Source: Euwallacea fornicatus
Lineage: Eukaryota > Arthropoda > Insecta > Coleoptera > Curculionidae
Length of the DNA stretch: 64,000 nt
Assembly: GCF_040115645.1 (NCBI RefSeq)
Contig: NW_027096023.1
Location: 1 to 64,000, forward strand
Reading direction: 5' to 3'
In this document: positions 8,196-16,709 of the stretch, piece by piece
Numbering within the stretch: position 1 is the stretch's first letter
Layout: every line of letters starts with the position of its first letter
Translations under genes and position numbers: made by a program
The notes under the pieces: model-generated
Seen by the model: the letters and a program-made list of their open reading frames with translations, nothing else
Told to the model about the DNA's origin: nothing
Database searches by the model: none

Positions 8196-8849
8196 ATGGA
8201 TGATGCACGTTTAAAGAGAGAGCTTGTTAAATCGAGGAAAGCAGTGAGAGAAAAATATCAGAGTCTAAAAAATGCAGAATTTGAGACGCAAGCTAGACTA
8301 GAGCAAACCTACAAACCACTAACACAACCTTTAGAACAATTAATTTCAGCTGTTCATGGTAAAAGTAAACCACCGGATATAATAACTGAAGGAAAAAAGG
8401 AAGAAGAAAGATCTTTTAATATCGAAAATATAGCATCTGCAACTTCAACCCCAAGGAAAGACAAACAAATGAGAACTGGGAAAACCCCACTTCTACCTTT
8501 AAAGATACCCTCCTTCTTTGATGAAAGCTTAACGTCAGAAAGTCAATTTCCTTATTTTTTACGTTCAGTGGAGATTGGTGAAAGTACACCATTTCAAGAA
8601 GAATCTAGCGATGAAGCATTGAATTTATCGGATATTTTAGAACGATCAAAGCTAGCAATACAACCAATAGTTAGTGCTCCTGCTTATAACGAGTGGTTAG
8701 AAACCTTCCATGAACTACCAAGAAATTATATTGATAATAATATAAAAGACAAAAAACACAGTTTCGATCATCAATTTGGTATAACGAAAACTAGAAATAT
8801 ACACTCAACAAGTTTTCGTAAACCTTCCCCTCCAGTAGACTTAGAATGA
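8196..8849 (+). CDS. Conserved Polinton protein, N-terminal part (217 aa)
   Basis: It starts with a charged helical region (LKRELVKSRKAVREKYQSL) and a PLTQPLEQLI segment, then a low-complexity Ser/Glu region. A conserved-looking segment ending FDHQFG lies near residue 190. I recognise the ends of a protein regularly found beside the Polinton ATPase; its role is unknown and a virion or packaging role is only inferred. In other members I recall, FDHxYG is followed by a further domain before the C-terminal GGG segment. Here only about 25 residues separate FDHQFG from the stop, which suggests an internal deletion. The TGA overlaps the next start as ATGA (8846..8849). Confidence 0.65.
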   Translation: MDDARLKRELVKSRKAVREKYQSLKNAEFETQARLEQTYKPLTQPLEQLISAVHGKSKPPDIITEGKKEEERSFNIENIASATSTPRKDKQMRTGKTPLLPLKIPSFFDESLTSESQFPYFLRSVEIGESTPFQEESSDEALNLSDILERSKLAIQPIVSAPAYNEWLETFHELPRNYIDNNIKDKKHSFDHQFGITKTRNIHSTSFRKPSPPVDLE

Positions 8850-9037
8850 AAAAGGGTGGAGGATTAATTTTAAAAAATCACAAATCACAAACGGATTATG
8901 TATATTGGAATGATTTGAATGAACTCGTTGACAGGCTTCGTTTACTTATGGCTTCTACGTCAACAGGTCATACAGGTCATAATAATGAAATAATTTCTAT
9001 TATAGAAGAAGTTAGGGAAGCAGATGTTATTGTATAA
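8846..9037 (+). CDS. Conserved Polinton protein, C-terminal part (63 aa)
   Basis: Begins with KKGGGLIL and contains DYVYWNDLNELVDRLRLLMA and HNNEIISIIEEVREA. I associate this pattern with the C-terminal domain of the protein encoded just upstream. The frame is separate from 8196..8849 and overlaps it by four bases. Either the ancestral gene was split by an indel or deletion near 8846, or the segment is translated by reinitiation at the overlapping ATGA. The first reading is more likely, because other copies that I recall have one long protein. Confidence 0.65.
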   Translation: MKKGGGLILKNHKSQTDYVYWNDLNELVDRLRLLMASTSTGHTGHNNEIISIIEEVREADVIV

Positions 9038-9073
9038 AACCACAACCTTTTTCATTTGTATTATATTTTCAAG

Positions 9074-9449
9074 ATGACTTTTGATAAGTTTGGTCGACAC
9101 ATTTCAAATAAAATAATTGCTGATCATTTGGAAAAAAAATTTGTTAAGTGATAAATCGAAGAACATTGGAGAACAAATGACAAACGAACTACTGTTGATA
9201 AAAAATATGATACCCAATGAAGTTCACAAAGCTGCAGCTTTACTAAAAAAAGAGATAAATGATACTATAAAAAATATGGATGATAGGAATACCGTTTCAA
9301 GTCAAGAGCTAAGAGAAAAACTAACCTTATCCACACAAACACTTGCAGAAGTAAAAGATAAGGTTAAGCAAATAGATGACTTTCTGGACAAAGTCTATAA
9401 GTCATTAAATTATAACACTAATTCGATAATACAGAGTTTTGCAGATTGA
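9074..9449 (+). pseudogene. Small FGRHI-type coiled-coil protein, frameshifted
   Basis: ATG at 9074 starts MTFDKFGRHIS, an N-terminal motif I associate with a small conserved Polinton gene that lies next to the integrase. This frame stops at 9149..9151. A second frame, open from 9117 to 9449, supplies a long heptad-patterned helix (LREKLTLSTQTLAEVKDKV) and the C-terminus. The frames can be connected at the eight-base A run 9132..9139. Total length is about 125 codons. Function unknown; a trimeric coiled-coil structural protein would fit the pattern but is a guess. Confidence 0.6.
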
Positions 9450-9504
9450 GGCAAAAGTTTTAAAACAAACAACTACAGAAAGGAAGCGATAGTGTAGTTT
9501 AATT

Positions 9505-10436
9505 ATGTCACTCACTCCAAAGGAAACTGTGGCTCGCGAGCTACATAAACCTACAATGAAAAATTATAAAAGACGTAGGGTAATCATTAAAGGATTGCAT
9601 GACTTATGGCAAGCGGATCTCGTAGAAATGCAACCGTATGCCAAATTAAATAAGGGGTTTCGTTATATCCTGGTAGTTATAAACGCCTTTTCAAAATATG
9701 TTTGGGTAATGCCATTAAAAAGTAAAAAAAGTAAAGATGTTACTTTAGCATTTGAAGCAATTTTAAGAAGATCTAATCCCCGAAAAATTTGCATACAGAT
9801 CTTGGTACGGAATTCTACAACCGGGATTTTAGTAAACTTGTGAAAAAATATGAAATTAATCATTACAGTACATTTTCTAATTTAAAAGCAAGCATCGTTG
9901 AAAGAGTAAATCGCACGTTGAAGAACATTATGTGGCAACAATTCTCAATTCAAGGAAATTATAAATGGATTGATATTTTAGAAAAAATTGTACAAAAATA
10001 CAATAACACAGTTCATCGAACTACCGGTTACAAACCTAACAGTGTCGATAATAAGAATGCTGAGGAAATTTTCTCAAACTTTTATACCCATATAAAAACG
10101 GTGGATCCCAAAAAGTCAAAATTGAAAGTGAATGATTTTGTGAGGATTTCCAAACACAGAGAAGCTTTCGATACAGGTTACACACCGAATTGGTCGACCG
10201 AAATATTCCAAGTACAAAAGGTTCAGTTGACCAATCCCACAACATACTAATTGAAAGATTACAATAATGAAGATGTTCAGGGAGGATTCTATAAAGAAGA
10301 ATTGCAGAAAGTTAAATATCCTGACGTTTACTTGGTTGAAAACATTTTAAAACAAAAAGGGGATAAAGTTTATGTTAAATGGCTTGGTTTCAGTAACTCA
10401 AACAATTCCTGGATTTTGAAAAAAGTTATTCTGTAA
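9505..10436 (+). pseudogene. Retroviral-type DDE integrase with C-terminal chromodomain, broken
   Basis: This enzyme inserts the element into host DNA. The first frame (9505..9843) has the first catalytic Asp38 in LWQADLVEM and the NAFSKYVWVMPLK strand. A frameshift near 9783..9790 (five A then three T) moves to a second frame. That frame has the second Asp (TDLGTEF, 9798..9800) and the Glu (IVERVNRT, 9900..9902) with 33 residues between. An SH3-like segment (KVNDFVRISKHRE, GYTPNWS) follows. TAA at 10248..10250 interrupts the frame. The last part carries a chromodomain (YLVENILKQKGDKVYVKWLG, NNSWI). All three catalytic residues survive. The N-terminal zinc-binding domain expected of the family is not visible, so the start may be truncated. 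Confidence 0.9.
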
Positions 10437-10472
10437 GAAATTTACTTTTCATTTACTAAAATTCTATTTTAA

Positions 10473-10704
10473 TTAATCTCCAATAGTTGTAACATTAAAT
10501 CTTTCATTATAAATTTTCATCCTGTGTGGATTTGAACATATTTGAGCAATTATTTCTTCACACAACCGAATTCTTCTTTGAAAGTGGAGTTTATTAATAT
10601 GCAAAATTTAGATGGTCATTTTTTCTAGCCTCTCTATAAGCAAAACTCCATGCAACCAGTTTGAAGACTTCGTTCTTGTCATGAAAAGATACTTTTTTTT
10701 CCAT
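10473..10704 (-). pseudogene. Small unrecognised protein in two frames
   Basis: ATG at 10704 opens 36 codons (KLVAWSFAYREARKN in the middle) to TAA at 10594..10596. A second - strand frame overlaps the end and continues about 42 codons (FQRRIRLCEEIIAQI, then a tail ending in TAA at 10473..10475). Both look like ordinary protein, and together they would make about 77 residues with an indel near 10597. It lies tail-to-tail with the integrase. I do not recognise the family. Confidence 0.4.
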
Positions 10705-10854
10705 AATATTATCAAGTGTGTTATAGTTTTTCTTATTTATTAATAATCAAATATGTATAAAGAGTATTTCTATATCATCAAAATACATGCTTTCTAATAA
10801 ATGGATTTATTTGAAATTCCTCACTACAAAATCAAAAGTTTTACATCAATAATT
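10705..10854. other. Short AT-rich gap
   Basis: No gene is seen. It lies between two - strand genes and could hold the promoter of the 10473..10704 gene. Confidence 0.4.
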
Positions 10855-11520
10855 TTATTTTTCAAGACAACTTTTTACAAATTCATTGCAAGCAATTATT
10901 TCAACATCCTCTACAATACAATTTTTGTGAAATTCTAATAATTCTAACACACAACACACATTATAACTGTTTTTGAATGGAGAAATAATAGTATACATAT
11001 TTGTAATCAAGTCACCGTTTTTTTGTGATACTCCTTCTAAAAGAGTGTTATAGTACAATAGAAATTCTTGCGATTTCAACGTATCAAACCGATATTTTAC
11101 TAAATTCACTAAACTTGTTAGTACATTTATAGTATCACCTGCGAGAAAAATTTCATTGCCACCATCTTGGACGATCTTAATTATTCTTGAATCACCAATA
11201 AACGTAAAATGTATTTCGTATCCACCCCCCTGCATAGGCAACCATCCTTGGTTGGTAGAATGCACGAAGCTCATTATAATTCCTTGATTGTTCAAAAAGG
11301 AAATCCATTGTTCTTCATTAAAAATAGTGTATTGATTATTCTTTGCACCTCCTAGTTTAATAACTGGGTTGTATTCTCTCTCCAAACACAAACCAACACT
11401 AATCCATTTAGATTTTGATTTGTTTATGTAGTAAATTGTTTCATTTATAACAAGACCGGCGCGGGTTACTTTAAATTCTTCCGTATTCTTGGAGAATTGA
11501 TTTTTATGAGATTTATACAT
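10855..11520 (-). CDS. Unrecognised 221-aa accessory protein
   Basis: The frame is intact and ATG-started, and is the longest undamaged frame of the element. Residues about 15-80 alternate strands: GLVINETIYYIN, WISVGLCLEREYNPVIKLGG, and TIFNEEQWISFLNN. The pattern of a strand, a glycine turn and a final xxEQWxxL helix faintly recalls PC4-type single-strand DNA-binding domains, but this is a weak resemblance. The second half is helical with several Cys. From memory, related proteins occur in arthropod Polintons without a known role. It lies downstream of the membrane protein frame 11568..12173 on the same strand. Confidence 0.55.
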   Translation of the reverse strand: MYKSHKNQFSKNTEEFKVTRAGLVINETIYYINKSKSKWISVGLCLEREYNPVIKLGGAKNNQYTIFNEEQWISFLNNQGIIMSFVHSTNQGWLPMQGGGYEIHFTFIGDSRIIKIVQDGGNEIFLAGDTINVLTSLVNLVKYRFDTLKSQEFLLYYNTLLEGVSQKNGDLITNMYTIISPFKNSYNVCCVLELLEFHKNCIVEDVEIIACNEFVKSCLEK

Positions 11521-11567
11521 TTTAATGCTAGATTCAAACTAAGGTTTAATTCTGACTATTTGTTGAC

Positions 11568-12173
11568 TTAACGTGATTGCTTAAATAACCAAGAAATTGT
11601 GGTTGAGATTATTAGTGGTGCTGATGGGGAGGGGGGGGGGGGGGTAAAGTTGTGTGGGTTATTAATGGTGGGAGGATAGTGGATGCAAAATTTAAATCGA
11701 TTTTTTAAGTAACAATAAAGTATTGTTAAAATGGTAGGAAAAACTATAAGTAGTAAAATACTAAATGCTATATAGGATGATGTATGTGAACAGGTATTTT
11801 CAAATTCGTCGCTTTTTATGCTATTATTGTGCTTATTAAAATAAGAATTAGAACATTGAGTAATTACATTCCATGTTGAGACTACTTGAGATCCATTAAG
11901 ATATACAAACAAGATTTTGAAAAATGTAGGATTGAAGGAATTTAAATTGTATGAAAATACATCAACATTATTTATTCTAGAAAAATTCATAGTTTTATAA
12001 CAGTGTGTATATGTTTCAATTTTGCTATCATTTAAACGGATATATTGATAATGGGAATTTGTGGGGTTGAATACGTATAATGTACTCCCAATACAGAGTA
12101 TAATACTATATTTTTGATCACTTCCATACCGTAAGAAGATTGAGACTAAAATGGTGGTGAATAAAACAAATGT
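11568..12173 (-). CDS. Candidate single-pass membrane glycoprotein, start codon missing
   Basis: A frame of 201 codons opens after TAA at 12174..12176 and runs to the stop at 11568. The first Met is only at codon 62 (11990). Upstream of it the frame begins with a hydrophobic segment (FVLFTTILVSIFL, codons 2-14) that looks like a signal peptide lacking its Met. The next 118 residues hold four Cys (27, 58, 107, 128) and N-glycosylation sequons at Asn48, 63, 93 and 116. A transmembrane helix follows (YIAFSILLLIVFPTILTILY, about 134-153). A basic, then proline-rich tail comes last; its PPPP comes from a 14-base G run at 11631..11644. This is the layout of a type I glycoprotein. I cannot name a family. 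The frame begins just after the polymerase poly(A) signal. Confidence 0.55.
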   Translation of the reverse strand, partial: TFVLFTTILVSIFLRYGSDQKYSIILCIGSTLYVFNPTNSHYQYIRLNDSKIETYTHCYKTMNFSRINNVDVFSYNLNSFNPTFFKILFVYLNGSQVVSTWNVITQCSNSYFNKHNNSIKSDEFENTCSHTSSYIAFSILLLIVFPTILTILYCYLKNRFKFCIHYPPTINNPHNFTPPPPSPSAPLIISTTISWLFKQSR

Positions 12174-12189
12174 TTAAAATAAATATATT

Positions 12190-12195
12190 TTTATT
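12190..12195 (-). terminator. Polyadenylation signal (AATAAA) of the polymerase gene
   Basis: Reverse-strand AATAAA lies 26 bp past the last plausible stop of DNA polymerase B (12221..12223) and just before the glycoprotein-like frame on the same strand. Confidence 0.5.
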
Positions 12196-12526
12196 CATTT
12201 TTTACACTAATTACATTTTTTTATTTATATTTACTATGCGCTAAATCTCGTAAAGTTATAATAAGATTTTTTACTGATTCATCTTCATTATTGGTTTTAG
12301 TTTCTAAAATGTCTATATCCTTATGACCCACGCTAAAGTTCTGAAACTATCTCGAATTATATACCTTTTATCATCTTCAGGTGACAACGCAACCTTATTT
12401 TTCAACTGTGTATATATTTCATGCAAAAATGATTGAAATAAATTAATTTTTTTATATTTAATTTCGAATTTTTCAATAACATCTTTATAATCTGTTAAAG
12501 TAAGCGAATTTTGAATGACATATTTT

Positions 12527-13138
12527 TTAACATCTTTTGCTTTTTTTTTCAGTTAAATCTTCTAAATTAATACAGTAAGCCTTTGCTCCTGTTTCATAAA
12601 AACTTTCGATTGCTCTTCCTGCAAACTCATCTTTCATACGACCCAAAACCGATTTGTTTTTAGTGATGTTATGTGGGTTTATTTCACTATAATTTGAAGT
12701 ATCAAATTTTTCTAAATTTTCTTGCATATCTTCATAAAAATTGTCTGTTCTGATATGAAGCACTAAACTATCAGTATCAATGTATAATAAAATTGCATTG
12801 TTACCATATTTCCGTTTTACATATTCGTAATAAAAATTATAAATTACAGTTTTTGATAATTCTAGCACACTAAACTCCACATACACCGGTTTGTTGTATA
12901 GTACTTTTAACCTTTCTAGTTGCAGAGCAACAAGATTTTCGTTAAAGACTAAAGAATTCTTGAAATTCGGTTTTGCAATTAAAAATTCAGCATCCTGCTT
13001 ATGTCCAATGTTTTTCCAATGTGTTACTAATCTTATATCAACACGTTTATCAACATTTTCCAAGGATTTACCATAGATAGCATTATTAAACAATTTATAA
13101 CAAATTTTTTCCAATTTACATTTCGATGTGTTTCTCAT
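12527..13138 (-). pseudogene. Polymerase B palm fragment (motifs B and C)
   Basis: The longest intact piece of the polymerase is 203 codons from an internal Met. Lys15 to Gly23 form the motif B helix and Tyr119-Ser124 the motif C turn with the two metal-binding Asp. The frame continues upstream of the Met for about 45 codons to a stop near 13290, so this Met is not a true start. The end drops into a Lys-rich run where the frame is lost. Confidence 0.85.
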
Positions 13139-14227
13139 TTCAGTATTTAAATCAATGTATGGTTTTAAAAAAGCTTTTTGTTTAAATTTAAGACCTTTAT
13201 GAATTTTAATTAACTGTAACCCATTCTCAAGAGCCTGTTTAAGATTTCGATAATGAATGATATATTTTTCTTTATGATTTAAAGTGCAAATTCACTTTTT
13301 TTGCTTAGAATTAGGTGCACAAATATTTTCAGCTAAAAAGGGTAACTCATTATGTTCTTCATGCAAATTTTTAGGATATTTAATATCTATTTCAAAAACA
13401 GAACCATATTCGTCATTATCTTTCAATGATTCAATTTTATGAAAATCTATTTATTCAATAGTCATCCAAGAAAAATTATCAATAGGAAGTGGTTGACTCA
13501 TACTATGTCCATATAAGTTGGTTGCATCTAAATACATTATATATGATGATGGTTTTGTTGAATCAAAATTTTGAAGAAATTTGTTATTAGCTTCTATCTT
13601 TCGAACACTGCAGTGACATATACCCCCCCCCCCCTTATGTTATTTTTTAAAAAATACAACATATAAATATCTGTTAATAATTCTAATTGTACTTTAGTGT
13701 ATTTTAACATAGCATCCCAACTTAAACCTGGTGATGTATTATAACGAGCAGGATCTAATTTAAATATATGAAATGAAACATTTAGAAAAGCTTCAAAAAA
13801 GTCAGTAAGAATGAGGACATCAGATAATAAATACGTTTTAGTATAGTCTAATAAATTTTTACATTTAAATAAATTCTAAATATTTCTAGCTCTGTTATAG
13901 TCTGCGGGACTTATAGGTTTATCATTAAGTGTATCATAAAAATCATCAATAGCAGGTAGTTGAATTTCATATAATTTTTCCATTGAATTAATATAATTAT
14001 ATGGGAATACACCTTTTTTTCTAATTTCATTAAATTGATTTGGATCTTTGAAATTTTTTTTAATTTCAATACATTGGTCTGTTTCTAAACTTTCACCTAA
14101 AGATTCTAGCGATGAAGCAACAAATCGAAAAGAATCTTGAAATCTAAGTTTAATAAAAATATTTTTAATTCTATTGTCCATTGTAGCTACTTTATCTACT
14201 AAAATTGATTTAGAAAACGAAATATAT

Positions 14228-14667
14228 GACGGATGGTGAGAACACGTATCCTATTCGGCATCTATATCCACGAAATGAAACGCACTCGAATGATTTAAGA
14301 CGTGTTATTAAACAAACAATAGTACGTTAAATGCTAATTAGCACAAGGAAACTTAGGTACTTTTTAATACAAGCAAGAAAAAAGACCAAGAACTGGTGAT
14401 CCGGAGCCAGTCCTTCTTAATCCCTTCTTCGCTCAAAAACTACTCTGCTCCTCTTTTCTTTTTTCTCTTCCCTTCTGGCCCCGTTCCACCCGATCTGGCG
14501 TAATTTCCCACGCCAGGTCTGTTCTTTGTCCCAACAAACTACACAAATCAGTCAGCCGCCCATAATTTAAGGACCGACAGACTCCCTTAAAAACTCATCA
14601 CCCGAAATTTTACTATTTCAAGGGTCTCATTTCCTTATCGCTAATTGTAAATAATTTCGAAGGTGCT
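14228..14667. mobile_element. 440-bp insertion in the polymerase gene, possible non-autonomous element or solo LTR
   Basis: Polymerase coding sequence on the two sides joins cleanly if this block is removed. The borders carry a likely 9-bp target duplication with one mismatch: GAAATATAT at 14219..14227 and GATATATAT at 14668..14676. The block is far more GC- and pyrimidine-rich than its surroundings (CTTCCCTTCTGGCCCCGTTCC). It contains a perfect 7-bp hairpin (CTGGCGT at 14495..14501, ACGCCAG at 14510..14516). There are no terminal inverted repeats, no poly(A) tail and no clear TG...CA ends, so the class is undecided. Confidence 0.6.
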
Positions 14668-15886
14668 GATATATATTTTTCTTTTGTTTGTGGAAGAATA
14701 TCTATTATATCTCCTTCACAACAAAGCTGTTTAATAAATAGATGGAAATTATAATTTAGATTGTGAAAAAAAAACTGGAATAAAGTTTGGTATTTTGTAA
14801 TGTAAATTACATAGATTGTGAGCCTTTCCACGATAGTATCCGGTAATATGGTCATGATCTTTAACCACAACATCTTCGGGTTTAAATTATTCATCACAAA
14901 TACTGCAAATAACAAAATTTTCAAAATCCTTTTTTTGTTCGTCTATTAATGGAAGCATTTTAACATCATGCTTCAGATGAGTATTGTAAATTTTGTGAAT
15001 GTGTTCTTCAATTCGTTTGCAATATACCTCAGTTGCATCCACACCGAAATAATAATCTTATAGTGACAATGAATTATCGAATGAACATTTAATGAAATGA
15101 GCCAAGGCGTATGGTTCGTGTTTAAAAGTATTTTTAGTATAAGACTCATCACAACTCTTGGGTACTTCAAACTCTAAAGGTTTTAAAAAACATTCAAAGT
15201 TTGCATATATTACAAAAGGAACTTTTATCTGGCGTTGAAAATTTTCAAATTGAAGAACATTTTCAGGAATATTTTGATCATATTTATTTATTTTAATTTT
15301 CGTTATAGGAATTTTTGTTGTCACATGATTACAATAATTTTTTTTATGTATATCTAATTGGTGTTCTGAATTAAAATATATTAAACAACCATCACAAAAA
15401 TATTTTTTATGTCCTACTTTATTAATTTGAAAAGATACTAACCTAGACATATCCTTTATCCAACAATAATGATAATTCTTACCTTGATTCAATAATAACA
15501 AATTTACATGTGTGGAAATTTTTAAGAGGAATAATGAAGCGGTCCAACTATCTCGTGTTTGTGTACACAATCAACACTCTTTAAACCATAAACATTCACA
15601 GTAATGTTATTTTGCAATTCAAATAATTTGATGTCTTTTAACTTTACTGGAAACGATATTTTGGAAAAATTAAGAATATTAAAAAAATTTGGATATGAAG
15701 TTGTTCTGTCCGCGTTCGCTTTGACAGGAAACAATGCGCTTATAATACTCCATCCAAAACAGTGTTGATCCTTATTCTTCACATTAATGATGGCGTGTTT
15801 GTTAACGATCTGTTTCGGTAAAGGAATACATGAGGAAGCTCGAATTGGATTATATTTGTTAATGTTGACTTCTAAATGACTCAGAC

Positions 15887-15932
15887 TGGATCAGGATGAC
15901 CTTGGACTTTCTCCAAGGCCCATCCTGATCCA
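15887..15932. repeat. Fold-back hairpin in the polymerase gene
   Basis: Arms TGGATCAGGATGACCTTGGA (15887..15906) and its near-complement at 15912..15932 differ by one substitution and one extra base, around a 5-base loop (CTTTC). One arm matches expected polymerase coding sequence (a GSGW motif on the - strand); the other replaces the sequence that should follow. This is the mark of a template-switch (fold-back) mutation. Confidence 0.7.
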
Positions 15933-16060
15933 TTTTCAGCAAACACTGACACTTTTTCCTTGATTTCACTCAAAAAGTCACCAAAGATCGTTTCCATATT
16001 CAATGATAAAGAAACAATCTTACTCTTTGTATTAAAAGATTTAAGTTCTACAATCTCCTT

Positions 16061-16543
16061 TTAGTGTAAAAGGTATTGTACAAACAATTCAACATTCACC
16101 TTTACCAATTCATGTTTCTTAAGTTGTTGTAAAATCAATTCTATAAAAGATTTCATCACATCACCAAAAAAATCTCCAATATCTACATGTTTCTTTTCCG
16201 AAAGCAGCATAAAAGAAATAATACGATTTTTAAATGCTGAAGTTATGACTTTCACAGTTCTGTTATCGTTTTTTTCACACACTATATTTTTATGAAGATT
16301 TGAACGTAAATGAGCACTAAGTCTTTCCTTTTTGTACCAGTTATTACACTCTTTGCAATGGGATAGTAGCAGGTTTGGTATTTTGGCTTTCTTGATAGCA
16401 CAACTGGAAAAATCTACTTTTCTTTTCTCTGCTTTATTCACTACACTAGAACAGGACGGTCGAAAACGACATGATTGCTTCATGTGTCGTTCCATGTTAC
16501 ACTTTTGTGTAAAACCTTTATTACATTCATTGCATAGATGCAT
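16061..16543 (-). pseudogene. N-terminal zinc-finger part of polymerase B
   Basis: 160 codons from ATG at 16543, starting MHLCNECNKGF. There are two zinc-finger-like motifs: CNEC...H...C at residues 4-26 and CKECNNWYKKERLSAHLRSNLH (Cys-x2-Cys ... His-x4-His) near residues 63-84. Arthropod Polinton polymerases often begin with such fingers. The final 50 residues are helical and end in a stop at 16061; related sequence seems to continue in other frames towards 15782. It could instead be a separate zinc-finger gene, but the position directly upstream and in line with the polymerase favours one protein. Confidence 0.6.
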
Positions 16544-16612
16544 TATATTAATTTTTTGACTTAAAATATTGAAATGTTACTAAAACTTTACTTATATTTA
16601 TTGCAAATCCCC

Positions 16613-16709
16613 TTAAAAGATTAAAATATATACAAAAAGCTAGAATGGTGGTTGGGGGGAAGTAAAGTGGTGGGGGGAAGTCAGCCAAAATCGGTAATAA
16701 CTAACTACT
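16613..16709 (-). repeat. Polinton right terminal inverted repeat
   Basis: The reverse complement of 490..640, except that it has one 18-bp unit where the left has four. The terminal bases read AACTACT at 16703..16709. The polymerase N-terminus starts 70 bp inside it, so the polymerase promoter must overlap or abut this repeat. Confidence 0.92.

Larger units (their letters stand above)
12221..16543 (-). pseudogene. Protein-primed DNA polymerase B, heavily degraded
   Basis: This is the replicase of Polintons. Remnants run in the family order from 16543 leftward: zinc fingers (16061..16543); the NKDQHCFGWSI region (15522..15782); another Cys/His finger and the Exo I region (YANFECFL, near 15200); the HNLNY-type segment (14613..14924); the KLRFQDSFRF to DYNRARN block (13876..14181); motif A (YLDATNLYG, 13508..13534); motif B (KLFNNAIYG, 13070..13096); and motif C (YIDTDS, 12767..12784). 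The C-terminal part is shifted at a nine-base T run (12541..12549), with another shift near 12330. A 12-base C run (13623..13634), several stops, a fold-back hairpin and a 440-bp insertion also break it. Exo I has Asn where the family has the first catalytic Asp. Palm motifs are intact. Confidence 0.9.
490..16709. mobile_element. Maverick/Polinton (adintovirus-like) DNA transposon, degenerate
   Basis: The element is 16.2 kb, within the usual 15-20 kb range of the family. It is bounded by terminal inverted repeats that start with AG, as Polinton ends usually do. It contains the full Polinton core set: protein-primed DNA polymerase B, chromodomain integrase, FtsK/A32-type packaging ATPase, adenovirus-type cysteine protease, double jelly-roll major capsid and a minor capsid protein. 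It also has a phospholipase A2 protein of the sort described for adintoviruses. Virion genes lie on the - strand; ATPase and integrase lie on the + strand. Nearly all core genes carry stops or frameshifts, so this copy cannot move or make particles by itself. No 6-bp target-site duplication is visible: the flanks are GAGCCT on the left and CTTGAT on the right. Confidence 0.95.

Noticed and set aside
4102..10436. Stop-codon reassignment as the reason for in-frame TAA/TAG
   Set aside because: TAA and TAG also end the intact frames, and the same genes carry frameshifts. Decay is enough.
14973..15170. Separate 65-aa - strand gene at 14973..15170
   Set aside because: It overlaps polymerase sequence in another frame and has no independent support.
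490..16709. Integrated phage or bacterial plasmid
   Set aside because: Adenovirus-type protease, protein-primed polymerase, chromodomain integrase and AATAAA signals are those of a eukaryotic Polinton.
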